Source: Serinicoccus marinus DSM 15273 | GTDB taxonomy: Bacteria; Actinomycetota; Actinomycetes; Actinomycetales; Dermatophilaceae | DNA length: 64,000 nucleotides | NCBI RefSeq assembly: GCF_008386315.1 | Contig: NZ_CP043808.1 | Location: forward strand, 2,046,001-2,110,000 | Direction: 5' to 3' | Shown here: positions 11,601 through 20,421 of the stretch, piece after piece | Numbering within the stretch: position 1 is the stretch's first letter | How the letters are laid out: each line of letters opens with the position of its first letter | Notes under the pieces: model-generated | Told to the model about the DNA's origin: nothing | Seen by the model: the letters and a program-made list of their open reading frames with translations, nothing else | Database searches by the model: none | Position numbers and translations under genes: made by a program

Positions 11601-13406
11601 TCAGCCGCGAGCGGGAGCGTCGCCGCTGTCGGCGCCACCGACCTGCGCCCGCACCGCCGCCACGGCGTCCGCCACCACCACCTCGCGCCGGTCACCGGTG
11701 CGCCGGTCCTTGACCTCCAGCACGCCGTCGGCGAGGCCCTTGCCGACGACGACGATGGTGGGCACCCCGAGCAGCTCGGCGTCCTTGAACTTCACGCCGG
11801 GGCTGACCTTGGGCCGGTCGTCGTAGATGACCTCGAGCCCGGCCTCGCCGAGCTGGGCGACGAGACCCTCGGCGTGCTCGAAGACGGCCGCGTCCTTGCC
11901 GGTCGCGACGACGTGCACGTCGGCGGGCGCCAGCTCGCGTGGCCACACGAGCCCGAGGTCGTCGTGCGTCGCCTCCGCGACGGCGGCCACGGCGCGCGAG
12001 ACCCCGACGCCGTAGGAACCCATGGTCACCGTCACGAGCTTGCCGTTCTCGTCCAGCACCTGCAGGCCCAGGGCCTCGGCATAGCTGCGGCCGAGCTGGA
12101 AGATGTGCCCCATCTCGATGCCGCGGGCGAGGGTGAGCGGGCCGGCCCCGTCGGGGCTGGGGTCGCCCTCGCGGATCTCGCCGGCCTGGATCGTGCCGTC
12201 GGCGGTGAAGTCACGTCCGACGACGAGGTCGAAGACATGCCTGCCGTGCTCGTCGGCGCCGGTGACCCAGGCCGAGCCCTGCGCGACGGACGGGTCGAGG
12301 AGGTATCTGATACCACTGCTCCGCTGCTCCCCCAGCACGCCGGGGCCGATGTAGCCCTTGGCCAGCATCGGGTAGGCGGCGAAGTCGGCCTCCTCGAAGG
12401 GGCGCCAGGAGGCCGGCGCCACCTGGGCCTCGAGCCGCTTGGCGTCGACCTCGCGGTCGCCGGGCAGGCCGATGGCCAGCGGCTCGGTGCTGCCGTCCGG
12501 GTGCTCGAGCATGACGACGACGTTCTTCAGCGTGTCGGCGGCGGTCCATCCGCGCCCGTCCGCGCGCGGGTGCAGCGCGTCGGCCTGCGCCACGAGGGTC
12601 GCGATGGTGGGACTGTCCGGGGTGTCCTCGACGTGGGCCGCCGGGGTGGCCTCGACCGTGGCCACGTCGACCGCGGGAGCCTGGGGCACGACGACCGCCT
12701 CGACGTTGGCGGCATACCCGGACGCCTCGCAGCGCACGAAGGTGTCCTCCCCCACCGGGCTGACGGCGAGGAACTCCTCACTGGCCGAGCCGCCCATCGC
12801 CCCGGAGTCTGCGTAGACGATGACGTAGTCGAAGCCGAGCCGGTCGAAGATCCTGACGTAGGCCTCGCGGTGACGTCGGTAGGCCTGCTCCAGCCCCGCG
12901 TCGTCGACGTCGAAGGAGTAGGAGTCCTTCATGATGAACTCGCGCCCGCGCAGCAGCCCGGCGCGGGGGCGCGCCTCGTCGCGGTACTTCGTCTGGATCT
13001 GGTAGAGCGTGAGCGGCAGCTCCTTGTAGGAGCTGAACATGTCCTTGACCGCGAGGGTGAACATCTCCTCGTGGGTGGGGCCGAGCAGCATGTCGTTGCC
13101 CTTGCGGTCCTGCAGCCGGAAGATGAGCGGGCCGTACTCGGTCCACCGGTTGGTCGCCTCGTAGGGCTCGCGCGGCAGCAGCGCGGGAAAGCTCAGCTCC
13201 TGGCCGCCGATCGCGTCCATCTCCTCACGGACGATCGCCTCGACCTTGCGCAGCACCTTCAGACCCAGCGGCAGCCAGGAGTAGATGCCCGGGGCGGCCC
13301 GCCGGATGTAGCCGGCCCGCACGAGCAGCTTGTGCCCGGGCAGCTCGGCGTCGGCCGGGTCCTCGCGCAGGGTCCGCAGGAACAGGGTCGACAGGCGCAT
13401 GACCAC
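11601..13406 (-). CDS. proS: Prolyl-tRNA synthetase (bacterial type, with editing insertion)
   Basis: 601 residues. Class II motifs are visible: [42 protein letters not shown] (motif 2 region) and [11 protein letters not shown] (motif 3). The insertion between about 220 and 400 with [18 protein letters not shown] is the YbaK-like editing domain that clears Ala-tRNA(Pro). Start GTG at 13406 has GAGGAG nine bases upstream; the ATG six bases later is the alternative. In many actinobacteria proS follows rimP-nusA-infB at a short distance, as here. Confidence 0.96.
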   Translation of the reverse strand: MVMRLSTLFLRTLREDPADAELPGHKLLVRAGYIRRAAPGIYSWLPLGLKVLRKVEAIVREEMDAIGGQELSFPALLPREPYEATNRWTEYGPLIFRLQDRKGNDMLLGPTHEEMFTLAVKDMFSSYKELPLTLYQIQTKYRDEARPRAGLLRGREFIMKDSYSFDVDDAGLEQAYRRHREAYVRIFDRLGFDYVIVYADSGAMGGSASEEFLAVSPVGEDTFVRCEASGYAANVEAVVVPQAPAVDVATVEATPAAHVEDTPDSPTIATLVAQADALHPRADGRGWTAADTLKNVVVMLEHPDGSTEPLAIGLPGDREVDAKRLEAQVAPASWRPFEEADFAAYPMLAKGYIGPGVLGEQRSSGIRYLLDPSVAQGSAWVTGADEHGRHVFDLVVGRDFTADGTIQAGEIREGDPSPDGAGPLTLARGIEMGHIFQLGRSYAEALGLQVLDENGKLVTVTMGSYGVGVSRAVAAVAEATHDDLGLVWPRELAPADVHVVATGKDAAVFEHAEGLVAQLGEAGLEVIYDDRPKVSPGVKFKDAELLGVPTIVVVGKGLADGVLEVKDRRTGDRREVVVADAVAAVRAQVGGADSGDAPARG

Positions 13407-13521
13407 GTGGGGGCACTCCTCGGGGTGGCAGGGGGATTCGTCGCGGTATGCCGGTGCGCACCGGCGCTACGAGGGTACCCGGCGCGCGGCTCCCGCCTCG
13501 ACGGGTTTGCGCGGGCGTCTC

Positions 13522-14727
13522 TCAGGCGGAGACCGCCTGCGCGACACCGTCCACGAGGCGGTCGACCTCTCTCGCCGTGGTGTAGGGCGCCATGCCGGCC
13601 CGGACGCCGCCGGCCGCGCCGAGACCGAGGCGGTGGGACAGCTCCCAGGCGTAGAAGTGCGAGGCCGGCGCGTTGACGTCCAGGCTCGCGAGGTGCCGGT
13701 GGATCGCCGCCGGGTCCACGCCGTCGACGGTGAACAGCAACGTCGGCGTCCGGCGCTGCGCCCGCGACCAGAGGGTGAGCCCCGGGATCGCTGACAGCCC
13801 CTCTTCCGCGCGTCGGCGCATGCCGTCCTCGTGCTCCTCGATCACGGTGAAGGCGGAGGTGAGCCGCTCCGGCCGGGTGGACCCCTCCCCCAGCGAGGCG
13901 ATGAGGTCGACCGCGGCCGTCGCTCCCGCGAGCAGCTCGTAGGGCAGCGTGCCGAGCTCGAACCGCTCGGGGACGGCGTCGGTGGAGGGCAGCAGCTTGT
14001 CCGGCCGGAGCCGCTCCAGCAGCTCGGCGCGGCCGGTCTGCACGCCGAGGTGCGGCCCGAAGAACTTGTAGGGCGAGCAGGAGAGCAGGTCGGCGCCCAG
14101 GGCGGCGGTGTCGATCCGGTCGTGGGCCGCCAGGTGGACGGCGTCGACGTGGACGAGGGCTCCGACCTCGTGGGCTGCCGCGCTGATCGCCGGCAGGTCG
14201 GGCCGGGTGCCGATGAGGTTGGCGGCACCGGTCACCGCGACCAGGCGCGTCCGGTCGGACAGGACGGCGGTCACGGCCTCCACCGGCAGCTCGCCGGTGG
14301 CAGGGTCCACCTCGGCCCACCGGACGGTCGCGCCGACCGCGAGCGCGGCGGTGACCCAGGGACGGATGTTGCCGTCGTGGTCCAGGGAGGTGACGACCAC
14401 CTCGTCGCCCGGACCCCAGCCCTGGCACCGGGCGAGGGTGCGGGCGAGGTCCATGGTCAGCGCGGTCATGCTGCGGCCGAAGATCACGGTCGCCGGGTCG
14501 ACAGCCAGCAGGTCGCCCAGGGCCGACCGCGCCGCGCGCACCGTCTCCTCGGCCCGGCGCTCGGAGTCCGTTACCGTGCCGCGGTTGGACAGCGGGCTGG
14601 TCAGCGTGCTCGCCACGGCCTCGGCGACCACGGCGGGGGTCTGCGAGCCGCCGGGTCCGTCGAAGAACGCGGTCCCTCCGGCGAGCGAGGGGAACTGTGC
14701 ACGGACGGCGTCGACGTCGAGCGGCAT
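13522..14727 (-). CDS. Cysteine desulfurase-like class V aminotransferase
   Basis: 401 residues, PLP-dependent, of the VC1184-type cysteine-desulfurase-like group. Visible: FFDGPGGSQTPAVVAEA at the N-terminus, SLDHDGNIRPW, HVDAVHLAAHDRID (PLP-binding Asp/His region) and CSPYKFFGPHLG with the likely Schiff-base lysine. It lacks a nearby suf or isc cluster, so it may not serve general Fe-S assembly. The start ATG at 14727 sits next to a copy of GGCATACC (14723-14730). Confidence 0.85.
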   Translation of the reverse strand: MPLDVDAVRAQFPSLAGGTAFFDGPGGSQTPAVVAEAVASTLTSPLSNRGTVTDSERRAEETVRAARSALGDLLAVDPATVIFGRSMTALTMDLARTLARCQGWGPGDEVVVTSLDHDGNIRPWVTAALAVGATVRWAEVDPATGELPVEAVTAVLSDRTRLVAVTGAANLIGTRPDLPAISAAAHEVGALVHVDAVHLAAHDRIDTAALGADLLSCSPYKFFGPHLGVQTGRAELLERLRPDKLLPSTDAVPERFELGTLPYELLAGATAAVDLIASLGEGSTRPERLTSAFTVIEEHEDGMRRRAEEGLSAIPGLTLWSRAQRRTPTLLFTVDGVDPAAIHRHLASLDVNAPASHFYAWELSHRLGLGAAGGVRAGMAPYTTAREVDRLVDGVAQAVSA

Positions 14728-14755
14728 ACCGCTCAGCCTAGGTCCTGGCAGACCG

Positions 14756-14787
14756 GAGGCCCGGCGGGCGTGTGCCCGCCGGGCCTC
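14756..14787 (-). terminator. Terminator of the M28 peptidase gene
   Basis: A perfect 14-bp stem: GAGGCCCGGCGGGC (14756-14769) and GCCCGCCGGGCCTC (14774-14787) with the loop GTGT, 24 bases downstream of the M28 stop on the minus strand. Confidence 0.8.
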
Positions 14788-14811
14788 GCTCGACCAGCGT
14801 GGCTCAGTGCC

Positions 14812-16395
14812 TCACTGGTGCTCGTCCTCGTGGTCGTGGTCGTGGTCGTCGCCACCCAGCGGACCGGCGAAGGTGTGCTCGGGACCGGCGGGGGCCGGGA
14901 TCTCGAACCTCCCGGGGACCGCACGCCCCGGGACGCCGTTCACCGCCTCGGTCGACGCGGCGTAACGGAAGACAGCGAAGGCCACGGCGTCGGCGTTGAC
15001 GTCCAGGGCGCCCTCGTCCAGGTTGTCGATGGTGTCGCACTCCTGGTGGTAGCACTGGTCGAAGGACTCGCCCGCGACGCCGCCCCAGATCTCCTGCTGC
15101 TCCGGCGTCTTGACGACCTCGGCGCCGGTGAAGAGCCCACCGGAGGGGATGCCGTTGTCGATGAACGCCTGGTAGTCGCTCCGGCCGCTGAAGGCGGAGT
15201 CGTCGTAGGGCTCACCGCGCAGCGTGTAGAACGACTCGAAGGTCTCCTCGATGTCCTCCGAGCCCTCGGGGACGACGACCGGTGCGGCGAAGCTGGACTG
15301 GTCGGCGTCGTAGACGCCGAGGTAGTAGTTCGGCGAGCCGATCATGTCGAAGTTGAGGTAGAGCGCGATCTCGTCGAGCTCGGCCTCGCTGCGCTGGTCG
15401 ACCCAGGTGCGGGAGCCCAGGAGGCCCAGCTCCTCGGCACCCCACCACGCGAAGCGCACGGTGTTGTGCGGGCGGCTCTTGGACATCTGCTCGGCCACCT
15501 CCAGCAGGCCGGCCGAGCCGGACCCGTTGTCGTTGATGCCGGGGCCGGCCGGGACCGAGTCGAGGTGCGCGCCGGCCATGACGACGTTGCCGTCGGTGCG
15601 TCCGGCGAGCTCGCCGATGACGTTGTATGACGTCGCGCCGTAGAAGTCGACGGCGATCCGGGCCGTGGAGCCCTCCTGCGCGAGCGACTCGCCGGCGGCG
15701 TAGGAGGTGCCGACGACCGGGATGTCGACGACGCCGTCACCACCCAGGGTCGGGTTGAGCACGCCGGTCCGGTCGGCGGCGTCGGTGTCGCCCTGGTTGA
15801 AGATGACGACCCCGGAGGCACCGGCGGCCTCGGCGTTGACCGCCTTGTCGGCGAACGGGCACGATCCCCGCTGGACGAGCGCGATCGCGCCGCTGGGGAA
15901 GCCCGCGAAGTCCTCGGCCTGGCAGCCGCTGGAGTTCGCGCGCGGCGGGTCGAGGTTGATGTCGACCGGCACCACCTCCGCGGTGACGTCACCCTCACCG
16001 GTCCCCGTGGCGTCGGCGTGCGGCCACTCCGTCTGCTGCGGGGTGAGCTGCTCGAGGGTGGAGTCGACGGCGTCGTAGGTGAAGGGCACGACCTCGGCCG
16101 ACCACCCCGCCGACTCCAGGACCTCGACGACGTAGTCGACGCTGGCGTCGTAGCCGGGCGTCAGGGAGGCGCGGTTGCCCCCGTTGTCGTCCGCGATCTG
16201 CTGGAAGGTCTCGAGGTGCTCCATGACACCGTCGACACGGACGCACTCCAGGAGCTTGGCGTAGGTGTTGTTGCTGCGGTTGTCGCACCCGTTCTTCGAC
16301 GGTGCGGCACCCGAGGGTGCCGCCACCAGGGCGGACGTGACCATGGCACCGGCCGCAGCGGCGGCCAGCGTCCCTCGACGACGGGACAGGCTCAT
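14812..16395 (-). CDS. Secreted M28 family zinc aminopeptidase with PA domain
   Basis: 527 residues. A Sec-type signal (RRRGTLAAAAAGAMVTSALV, cleavage near residue 30) leads to a peptidase domain split by a PA insertion (GFPSGAIALVQRGSCPFADK). Zinc and catalytic residues are recognisable: GAHLDSVPAGPGINDNGSG, WWGAEELGLLGS, LNFDMIGSPNYY, SGRSDYQAF and the late CYHQECDTIDN. It matches the Streptomyces/Mycobacterium leucine-aminopeptidase-like (LpqL, SGAP) group that trims extracellular peptides. The C-terminus ends in a His/Asp/Glu run (GDDHDHDHEDEHQ), unusual and possibly metal binding. ATG at 16395 has AAGGAG at proper distance. Confidence 0.92.
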   Translation of the reverse strand: MSLSRRRGTLAAAAAGAMVTSALVAAPSGAAPSKNGCDNRSNNTYAKLLECVRVDGVMEHLETFQQIADDNGGNRASLTPGYDASVDYVVEVLESAGWSAEVVPFTYDAVDSTLEQLTPQQTEWPHADATGTGEGDVTAEVVPVDINLDPPRANSSGCQAEDFAGFPSGAIALVQRGSCPFADKAVNAEAAGASGVVIFNQGDTDAADRTGVLNPTLGGDGVVDIPVVGTSYAAGESLAQEGSTARIAVDFYGATSYNVIGELAGRTDGNVVMAGAHLDSVPAGPGINDNGSGSAGLLEVAEQMSKSRPHNTVRFAWWGAEELGLLGSRTWVDQRSEAELDEIALYLNFDMIGSPNYYLGVYDADQSSFAAPVVVPEGSEDIEETFESFYTLRGEPYDDSAFSGRSDYQAFIDNGIPSGGLFTGAEVVKTPEQQEIWGGVAGESFDQCYHQECDTIDNLDEGALDVNADAVAFAVFRYAASTEAVNGVPGRAVPGRFEIPAPAGPEHTFAGPLGGDDHDHDHEDEHQ

Positions 16396-16414
16396 GAGGA
16401 CTCCTTCGTCTCTC

Positions 16415-16450
16415 GTGTGGTGTCGGCCCGGGACGGGACCGACACCACAC
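16415..16450. promoter_or_regulatory. Long perfect inverted repeat between divergent genes
   Basis: GTGTGGTGTCGG (16415-16426) and CCGACACCACAC (16439-16450) form a perfect 12-bp inverted repeat with a 12-base spacer. It starts 20 bases upstream of the M28 start codon and ends 57 bases before the esterase gene. Position and symmetry suggest a repressor operator or a hairpin in the M28 leader. Confidence 0.55.
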
Positions 16451-16506
16451 CTCAGCAGACCGTTCCGACAGACGCCCACCGGACGGGCCTGTCCTAGCCT
16501 GGGGCG

Positions 16507-17343
16507 ATGCAGCTCGACGCCTCGGACCTCCTGCCCGTCCGCGAGGACGGGATCCTCGGTGACCTGCGGATGTGGCCAGACCTGGAGCTGCCCCACCTGG
16601 ACCGGCGCAGCAAGGTGTACGTCTGGCTGCCGCCCGACTATGACGGCTCGTCGGACCGCTACCCGGTGCTCTACCTCCACGACGGGCACAACATGTTCCT
16701 CCCGCGGGCCTCCTTCGCCGGAGAGGTGTGGCACGTGGACCGTGCCATGACCCGCCTGGCGGCCGAGGGCATCGAGGTGGTCGTCGTCGCGGTGCCCTGT
16801 CATCCCGAGCTGCGCGGTGAGGAGTACACCCGCTACGCGCACCCGGAGCACGGCGGCGGAAGGGCGGCCGACTACGGACGGTTCCTGCTCGACGAGCTCA
16901 AGCCGGCAGTCGACGACGTCCTGCGCACCCGGCCCGGGCCCGAGCACACCGTCGTCGCGGGCAGCTCGCTCGGCGCGGTGGTGAGCGCCGACCTCTGGGC
17001 GAGCAGGCCGGACGTGGTCGGCGGCGCCGGGCTCTTCTCCCCGGCCTTCTGGTGGCCGGGCGAGCAGGCGCTGGCCGACGTCGAGGACGCCGCCGTGACG
17101 AGGGCCGTCACGGTCCCGGGTCGGGTCTACCTGGACGTGGGCGGCCAGGAGGAGCCGGACGACCCGGAGATCCAGCAGCGGTACGTCCTCGACGCGGAGC
17201 GGCTGCTGGGTTCGCTGCGGCGAGCCGGTGTGCCCGTCCGCTACGTCTACGACTCCGGCGCCCGGCACGTCGAGGCCGCCTGGGCCGAGCGCGTCGGTCC
17301 GGCCATCGCCTGGCTGCTGCGCGGGTCCGTCACCGCGGTGTGA
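16507..17343 (+). CDS. Alpha/beta hydrolase, putative esterase (esterase D/Fes-like)
   Basis: 278 residues. Family marks: RSKVYVWLPPDY, YPVLYLHDGHNMF (oxyanion region), TVVAGSSLGAVVSADLW with the nucleophile serine in GSSLG near residue 160, VGGQEEPDDP (acid region) and a late ARHVEAAWAERV that supplies the histidine. No signal peptide, so cytoplasmic. Substrate unknown; such proteins hydrolyse siderophore, acyl or carbohydrate esters. It is followed 12 bases later by the prolyl oligopeptidase gene, probably one transcript. Confidence 0.88.
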   Translation: MQLDASDLLPVREDGILGDLRMWPDLELPHLDRRSKVYVWLPPDYDGSSDRYPVLYLHDGHNMFLPRASFAGEVWHVDRAMTRLAAEGIEVVVVAVPCHPELRGEEYTRYAHPEHGGGRAADYGRFLLDELKPAVDDVLRTRPGPEHTVVAGSSLGAVVSADLWASRPDVVGGAGLFSPAFWWPGEQALADVEDAAVTRAVTVPGRVYLDVGGQEEPDDPEIQQRYVLDAERLLGSLRRAGVPVRYVYDSGARHVEAAWAERVGPAIAWLLRGSVTAV

Positions 17344-17355
17344 TGGCATAGCCGG

Positions 17356-19416
17356 ATGACGACCACCTCCTCCCCCGCCGATCCGCACCGCTGGCTCGAG
17401 GAGGTGGAGTCGGATGCCGCCCTCGCGTGGGTCCGCGAGCGCAGCGCGACCAGTGAGCGGACGCTCCAGGCGCACCCCCTCCACGACGAGCTGCACGCCG
17501 GGATCCAGGACGCGCTCGAGGCGAGCGACCGCATACCTCTCGTCGCCCAGGTCGGTGACCACCTCTACGGCTTCTGGACCGACGCCGAGCACCCTCGCGG
17601 CGTCTGGCGACGCACCACCTGGGAGTCCTACCGCACCGAGCACCCGCGCTGGGAGGTGCTCGTCGACGTCGACGCGCTGGCGGCGCAGGAGGACGTCCCG
17701 TGGGTCTGGCAGGGAGCCCGGGTGCTCCGGCCCGACGCCGACCGCGCCCTCGTGCACCTGTCCCGGGGCGGCTCGGACGCCGGCACCACCCGCGAGCTGG
17801 ACCTGACGACCGGGGAGTTCGTGCCGGCGCCGGAGGGCTTCGCCAAGCCCGAGGCGAAGGGCAGCCTGACCTGGCGGGACCGGGACCACGTCTACCTCAC
17901 CACCGCGGACGACCCGACGGGCGCGACCCGCTCGGGCTACCCCCGGACGGCCCGCCTCTGGCGCCGCGGCACCCCGATGGCGCAGGCCGAGGTCGTCCAC
18001 ACGATCCCCGAGGAGGACCTGGGACTCTTCGTCCAGCACGACCAGGAGCAGGGGCAGACCGTGCTCCACCACGCGGTGGCCTTCTACCGCAGTCACACGC
18101 TCGTGCTCACCGACGAGGGGGTGCAGCGCCTCGACCTGCCCGAGAGCGCCGAGACCTCGATCCACGGCGAGCACGTCGCGGTCCGCCTCCGGCACGCCTG
18201 GGAGCCCGGCCCTGGCACATCCTTCCCCGCGGGCTCCCTCGTCGTGGCCCCGCTGGCGGACGTCCTGGCCGACGCCGGCTCCGCGGCCTGGACGACGCTG
18301 GTCGCCCCGGACGACCGGTCGGCCCTGCTCGACCTCACCTGGACCGCCTCCCGGCTGGTGACCACCACCCTCGTCGACGTCCGGCACACCGTCCAGGCGC
18401 ACCGGCATACCGATCAGGGGTGGGAGACCAAGGACCTGACGGACGCGTTGGACATCGGCCTGCGCACGGTCAGCGTCGCGGCGGTCGACCAGCACCGCAG
18501 CGACGACCTGTGGCTCGTGACGACCGGCTTCCTGCAGCCCATGCGGCTGTCGCTGGTCCGGACAGGTGCAGGCGCGGACGTCGAGGTCGAGGTGCTCAAG
18601 GCCGCACCGGAGCGCTTCGACGCGACCGGGCTCACGGTGACCCAGGAGTGGGCGACGTCCGCCGACGGGACACCGGTCCCCTACTGGCAGGTGAGTCCCG
18701 CCGACCTGCCCGCGGACGGCTCCACCCCGACGGTCCTGCACGGCTACGGCGGCTTCGAGCACGCCCTCACACCCGCCTACGACCCGATCGTGGGTCGGGC
18801 GTGGCTGGCGCACGGCCACGTCCACGTCGTCGCCGGCATCCGCGGCGGTGGGGAGTTCGGGCCGCGCTGGCACCAGGCGGCGCTGCAGGAGAGCAGGCAC
18901 CGGGCCTACGAGGACTTCGTCGCGGTCGCGCGCGACCTGGTCGCCCGGGGCGTCACCTCGGTCCCCCGCCTCGGCACCACCGGGCGGAGCAACGGCGGCC
19001 TGCTGGTCGGCAACATGCTGACCGGATATCCCGAGGACTTCGGGGCGGTGGTGTGCCAGGTGCCGCTGCTCGACATGGCGCGCTACCACGAGCTGCTGGC
19101 CGGGGCGTCCTGGATGGCGGAGTACGGCGACCCCGACGATCCCGAGCAGTGGGAGTGGCTGCGCACCTTCTCGCCCTACCAGCGTTTCGACCCGGACCGC
19201 CCGACACCTCCGGTCTACCTCGCCACGTCCACCCGGGACGACCGGGTGCACCCCGGCCACGCGCGCAAGATGGCGGCGCTGCTGGAGGAGCACGGCCGGG
19301 ACGTCACTTACTGGGAGAACACCGAGGGTGGTCACGGCGGGGCCAGCACGGCGGCGCAGTGGGCGACCTGGCACGCGCTGGCCTGGACCTTCCTGCACGC
19401 GCGGCTCACCGGCTGA
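17356..19416 (+). CDS. Prolyl oligopeptidase family serine peptidase (S9A)
   Basis: 686 residues, normal for S9A. The N-terminal half is the seven-bladed propeller domain (PHRWLEEVESDAALAWVRE). The C-terminal hydrolase domain shows HGYGGFEHALTPAYDP, IRGGGEFGPRWHQAA, the nucleophile in GRSNGGLLVGNM, the Asp region STRDDRVHPGHARKMA and the His in NTEGGHGG. It cleaves short proline-containing peptides in the cytoplasm. Co-oriented with the esterase just upstream. Confidence 0.93.
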   Translation: MTTTSSPADPHRWLEEVESDAALAWVRERSATSERTLQAHPLHDELHAGIQDALEASDRIPLVAQVGDHLYGFWTDAEHPRGVWRRTTWESYRTEHPRWEVLVDVDALAAQEDVPWVWQGARVLRPDADRALVHLSRGGSDAGTTRELDLTTGEFVPAPEGFAKPEAKGSLTWRDRDHVYLTTADDPTGATRSGYPRTARLWRRGTPMAQAEVVHTIPEEDLGLFVQHDQEQGQTVLHHAVAFYRSHTLVLTDEGVQRLDLPESAETSIHGEHVAVRLRHAWEPGPGTSFPAGSLVVAPLADVLADAGSAAWTTLVAPDDRSALLDLTWTASRLVTTTLVDVRHTVQAHRHTDQGWETKDLTDALDIGLRTVSVAAVDQHRSDDLWLVTTGFLQPMRLSLVRTGAGADVEVEVLKAAPERFDATGLTVTQEWATSADGTPVPYWQVSPADLPADGSTPTVLHGYGGFEHALTPAYDPIVGRAWLAHGHVHVVAGIRGGGEFGPRWHQAALQESRHRAYEDFVAVARDLVARGVTSVPRLGTTGRSNGGLLVGNMLTGYPEDFGAVVCQVPLLDMARYHELLAGASWMAEYGDPDDPEQWEWLRTFSPYQRFDPDRPTPPVYLATSTRDDRVHPGHARKMAALLEEHGRDVTYWENTEGGHGGASTAAQWATWHALAWTFLHARLTG

Positions 19417-19425
19417 GCCGGCGGG

Positions 19426-20280
19426 TCAGAGCAGCACGGTGGCGAAGGTGCCCGTCTGGACGAACCCGACCCGGCGGTAGGTCGCGACCGCGGGGGCGTT
19501 GAAGTCGTTGACGTAGAGCGTGACCACGGGGACGACGTGCTCGATCGTGTGCTCGACCACGGCGGCCATCGCGGGTGCGGCCAGACCTCGGCCGCGCCAG
19601 TCGGGGTGGACCCAGACCCCCTGGACCTGCGCCGCACCGAGAGCCACCGACCCCAGGTCGGCCTTGAAGACGACCTCGCCGTCCTCCACCCGGACGAGGG
19701 TGTGGCCCTGCTCGATGAGCCCCGCCACGGCGCGACGGTATGCCCCGCTGCTGCCGCGGTAGGGCGGGTAGCCGATCTCCTCGGTGAACATGGCTGCGGC
19801 CGCCGGCACCACGAGGTCCAGCTCGTCGGCCCGGGCGGGGCGCACCCGGTGGTCGATCGGCACGCCCAGGACGGAGGGGCGCTCCTGCATCGTCAGGACC
19901 AGCTGGTTCTCCCGCACCTCGCGGGCCGCTCCCCAGTGCGGCTCCAACCGGGACCAGAGGTCGAGCACCTGGTCCACCGGGCCGAAGATCGAGCTGGCGG
20001 ACGCACGCCGCTTCACGACCTTGCCGGCCAGCGCACCGATCGCCCGAGGACTCGCCGCCACGGGGACGACGTTGGCCGCGCACCAGCACAGCGCGTGCTC
20101 CCCCGCGGCCTCGTAGCCGAACAGCGGGCCACGCGTGCCCACCAGGCCGCTCTCCTGGATCCGCGCCGCGACGAAGACGTTGGTCACCGGGTCCTGCGCG
20201 CACACATCCAGGGCACGCCGGACGTCCTGGAGCCCGTAGGCCCGCACGCCCCCGGTCCCGGAGCCCAGTGTGCGCAGCAT
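19426..20280 (-). CDS. GNAT N-acetyltransferase with DUF4081 domain
   Basis: 284 residues. The N-terminal part (DPVTNVFVAARIQESGLVG) is the DUF4081 domain; the C-terminal GNAT domain has QVQGVWVHPDWRGRGLAAPA (acetyl-CoA loop) and TLYVNDFNAPAVATYRRVGF. In other actinobacteria this family lies beside ispG-rseP-dxr; here the glp operon and ABC transporter separate them, so the block has been split. The ATG at 20280 begins the conserved part; no strong ribosome site. Acceptor substrate unknown. Confidence 0.87.
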   Translation of the reverse strand: MLRTLGSGTGGVRAYGLQDVRRALDVCAQDPVTNVFVAARIQESGLVGTRGPLFGYEAAGEHALCWCAANVVPVAASPRAIGALAGKVVKRRASASSIFGPVDQVLDLWSRLEPHWGAAREVRENQLVLTMQERPSVLGVPIDHRVRPARADELDLVVPAAAAMFTEEIGYPPYRGSSGAYRRAVAGLIEQGHTLVRVEDGEVVFKADLGSVALGAAQVQGVWVHPDWRGRGLAAPAMAAVVEHTIEHVVPVVTLYVNDFNAPAVATYRRVGFVQTGTFATVLL

Positions 20281-20355
20281 GCCCCCAGCCTGCCGCACGA
20301 CCGTCGTGGGGGCGACACCGGTGCGGCCGCGGTTCCGACCCCACGGCGCTGTTGC

Positions 20356-20370
20356 GCGGTGCAGCACCGC
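20356..20370. promoter_or_regulatory. Palindrome upstream of glpD (candidate operator)
   Basis: GCGGTGC-A-GCACCGC is a perfect 7-bp inverted repeat around a single base, 52 bases upstream of the glpD start in the 141-base gap divergent from the GNAT gene. A glycerol-responsive regulator of the IclR or DeoR type is a reasonable candidate, but no regulator gene lies in the window. Confidence 0.4.
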
Positions 20371-20421
20371 ACGGCAGGATCGTGAGCGCGCAGTATCACC
20401 ACGGACACGAGAGGCGACCAC

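Noticed and set aside
14812..19398. A 1528-codon minus-strand open frame
   Set aside because: Only the part from 14812 to 16395 encodes a real protein (M28). The rest is antisense to the esterase and prolyl oligopeptidase genes.
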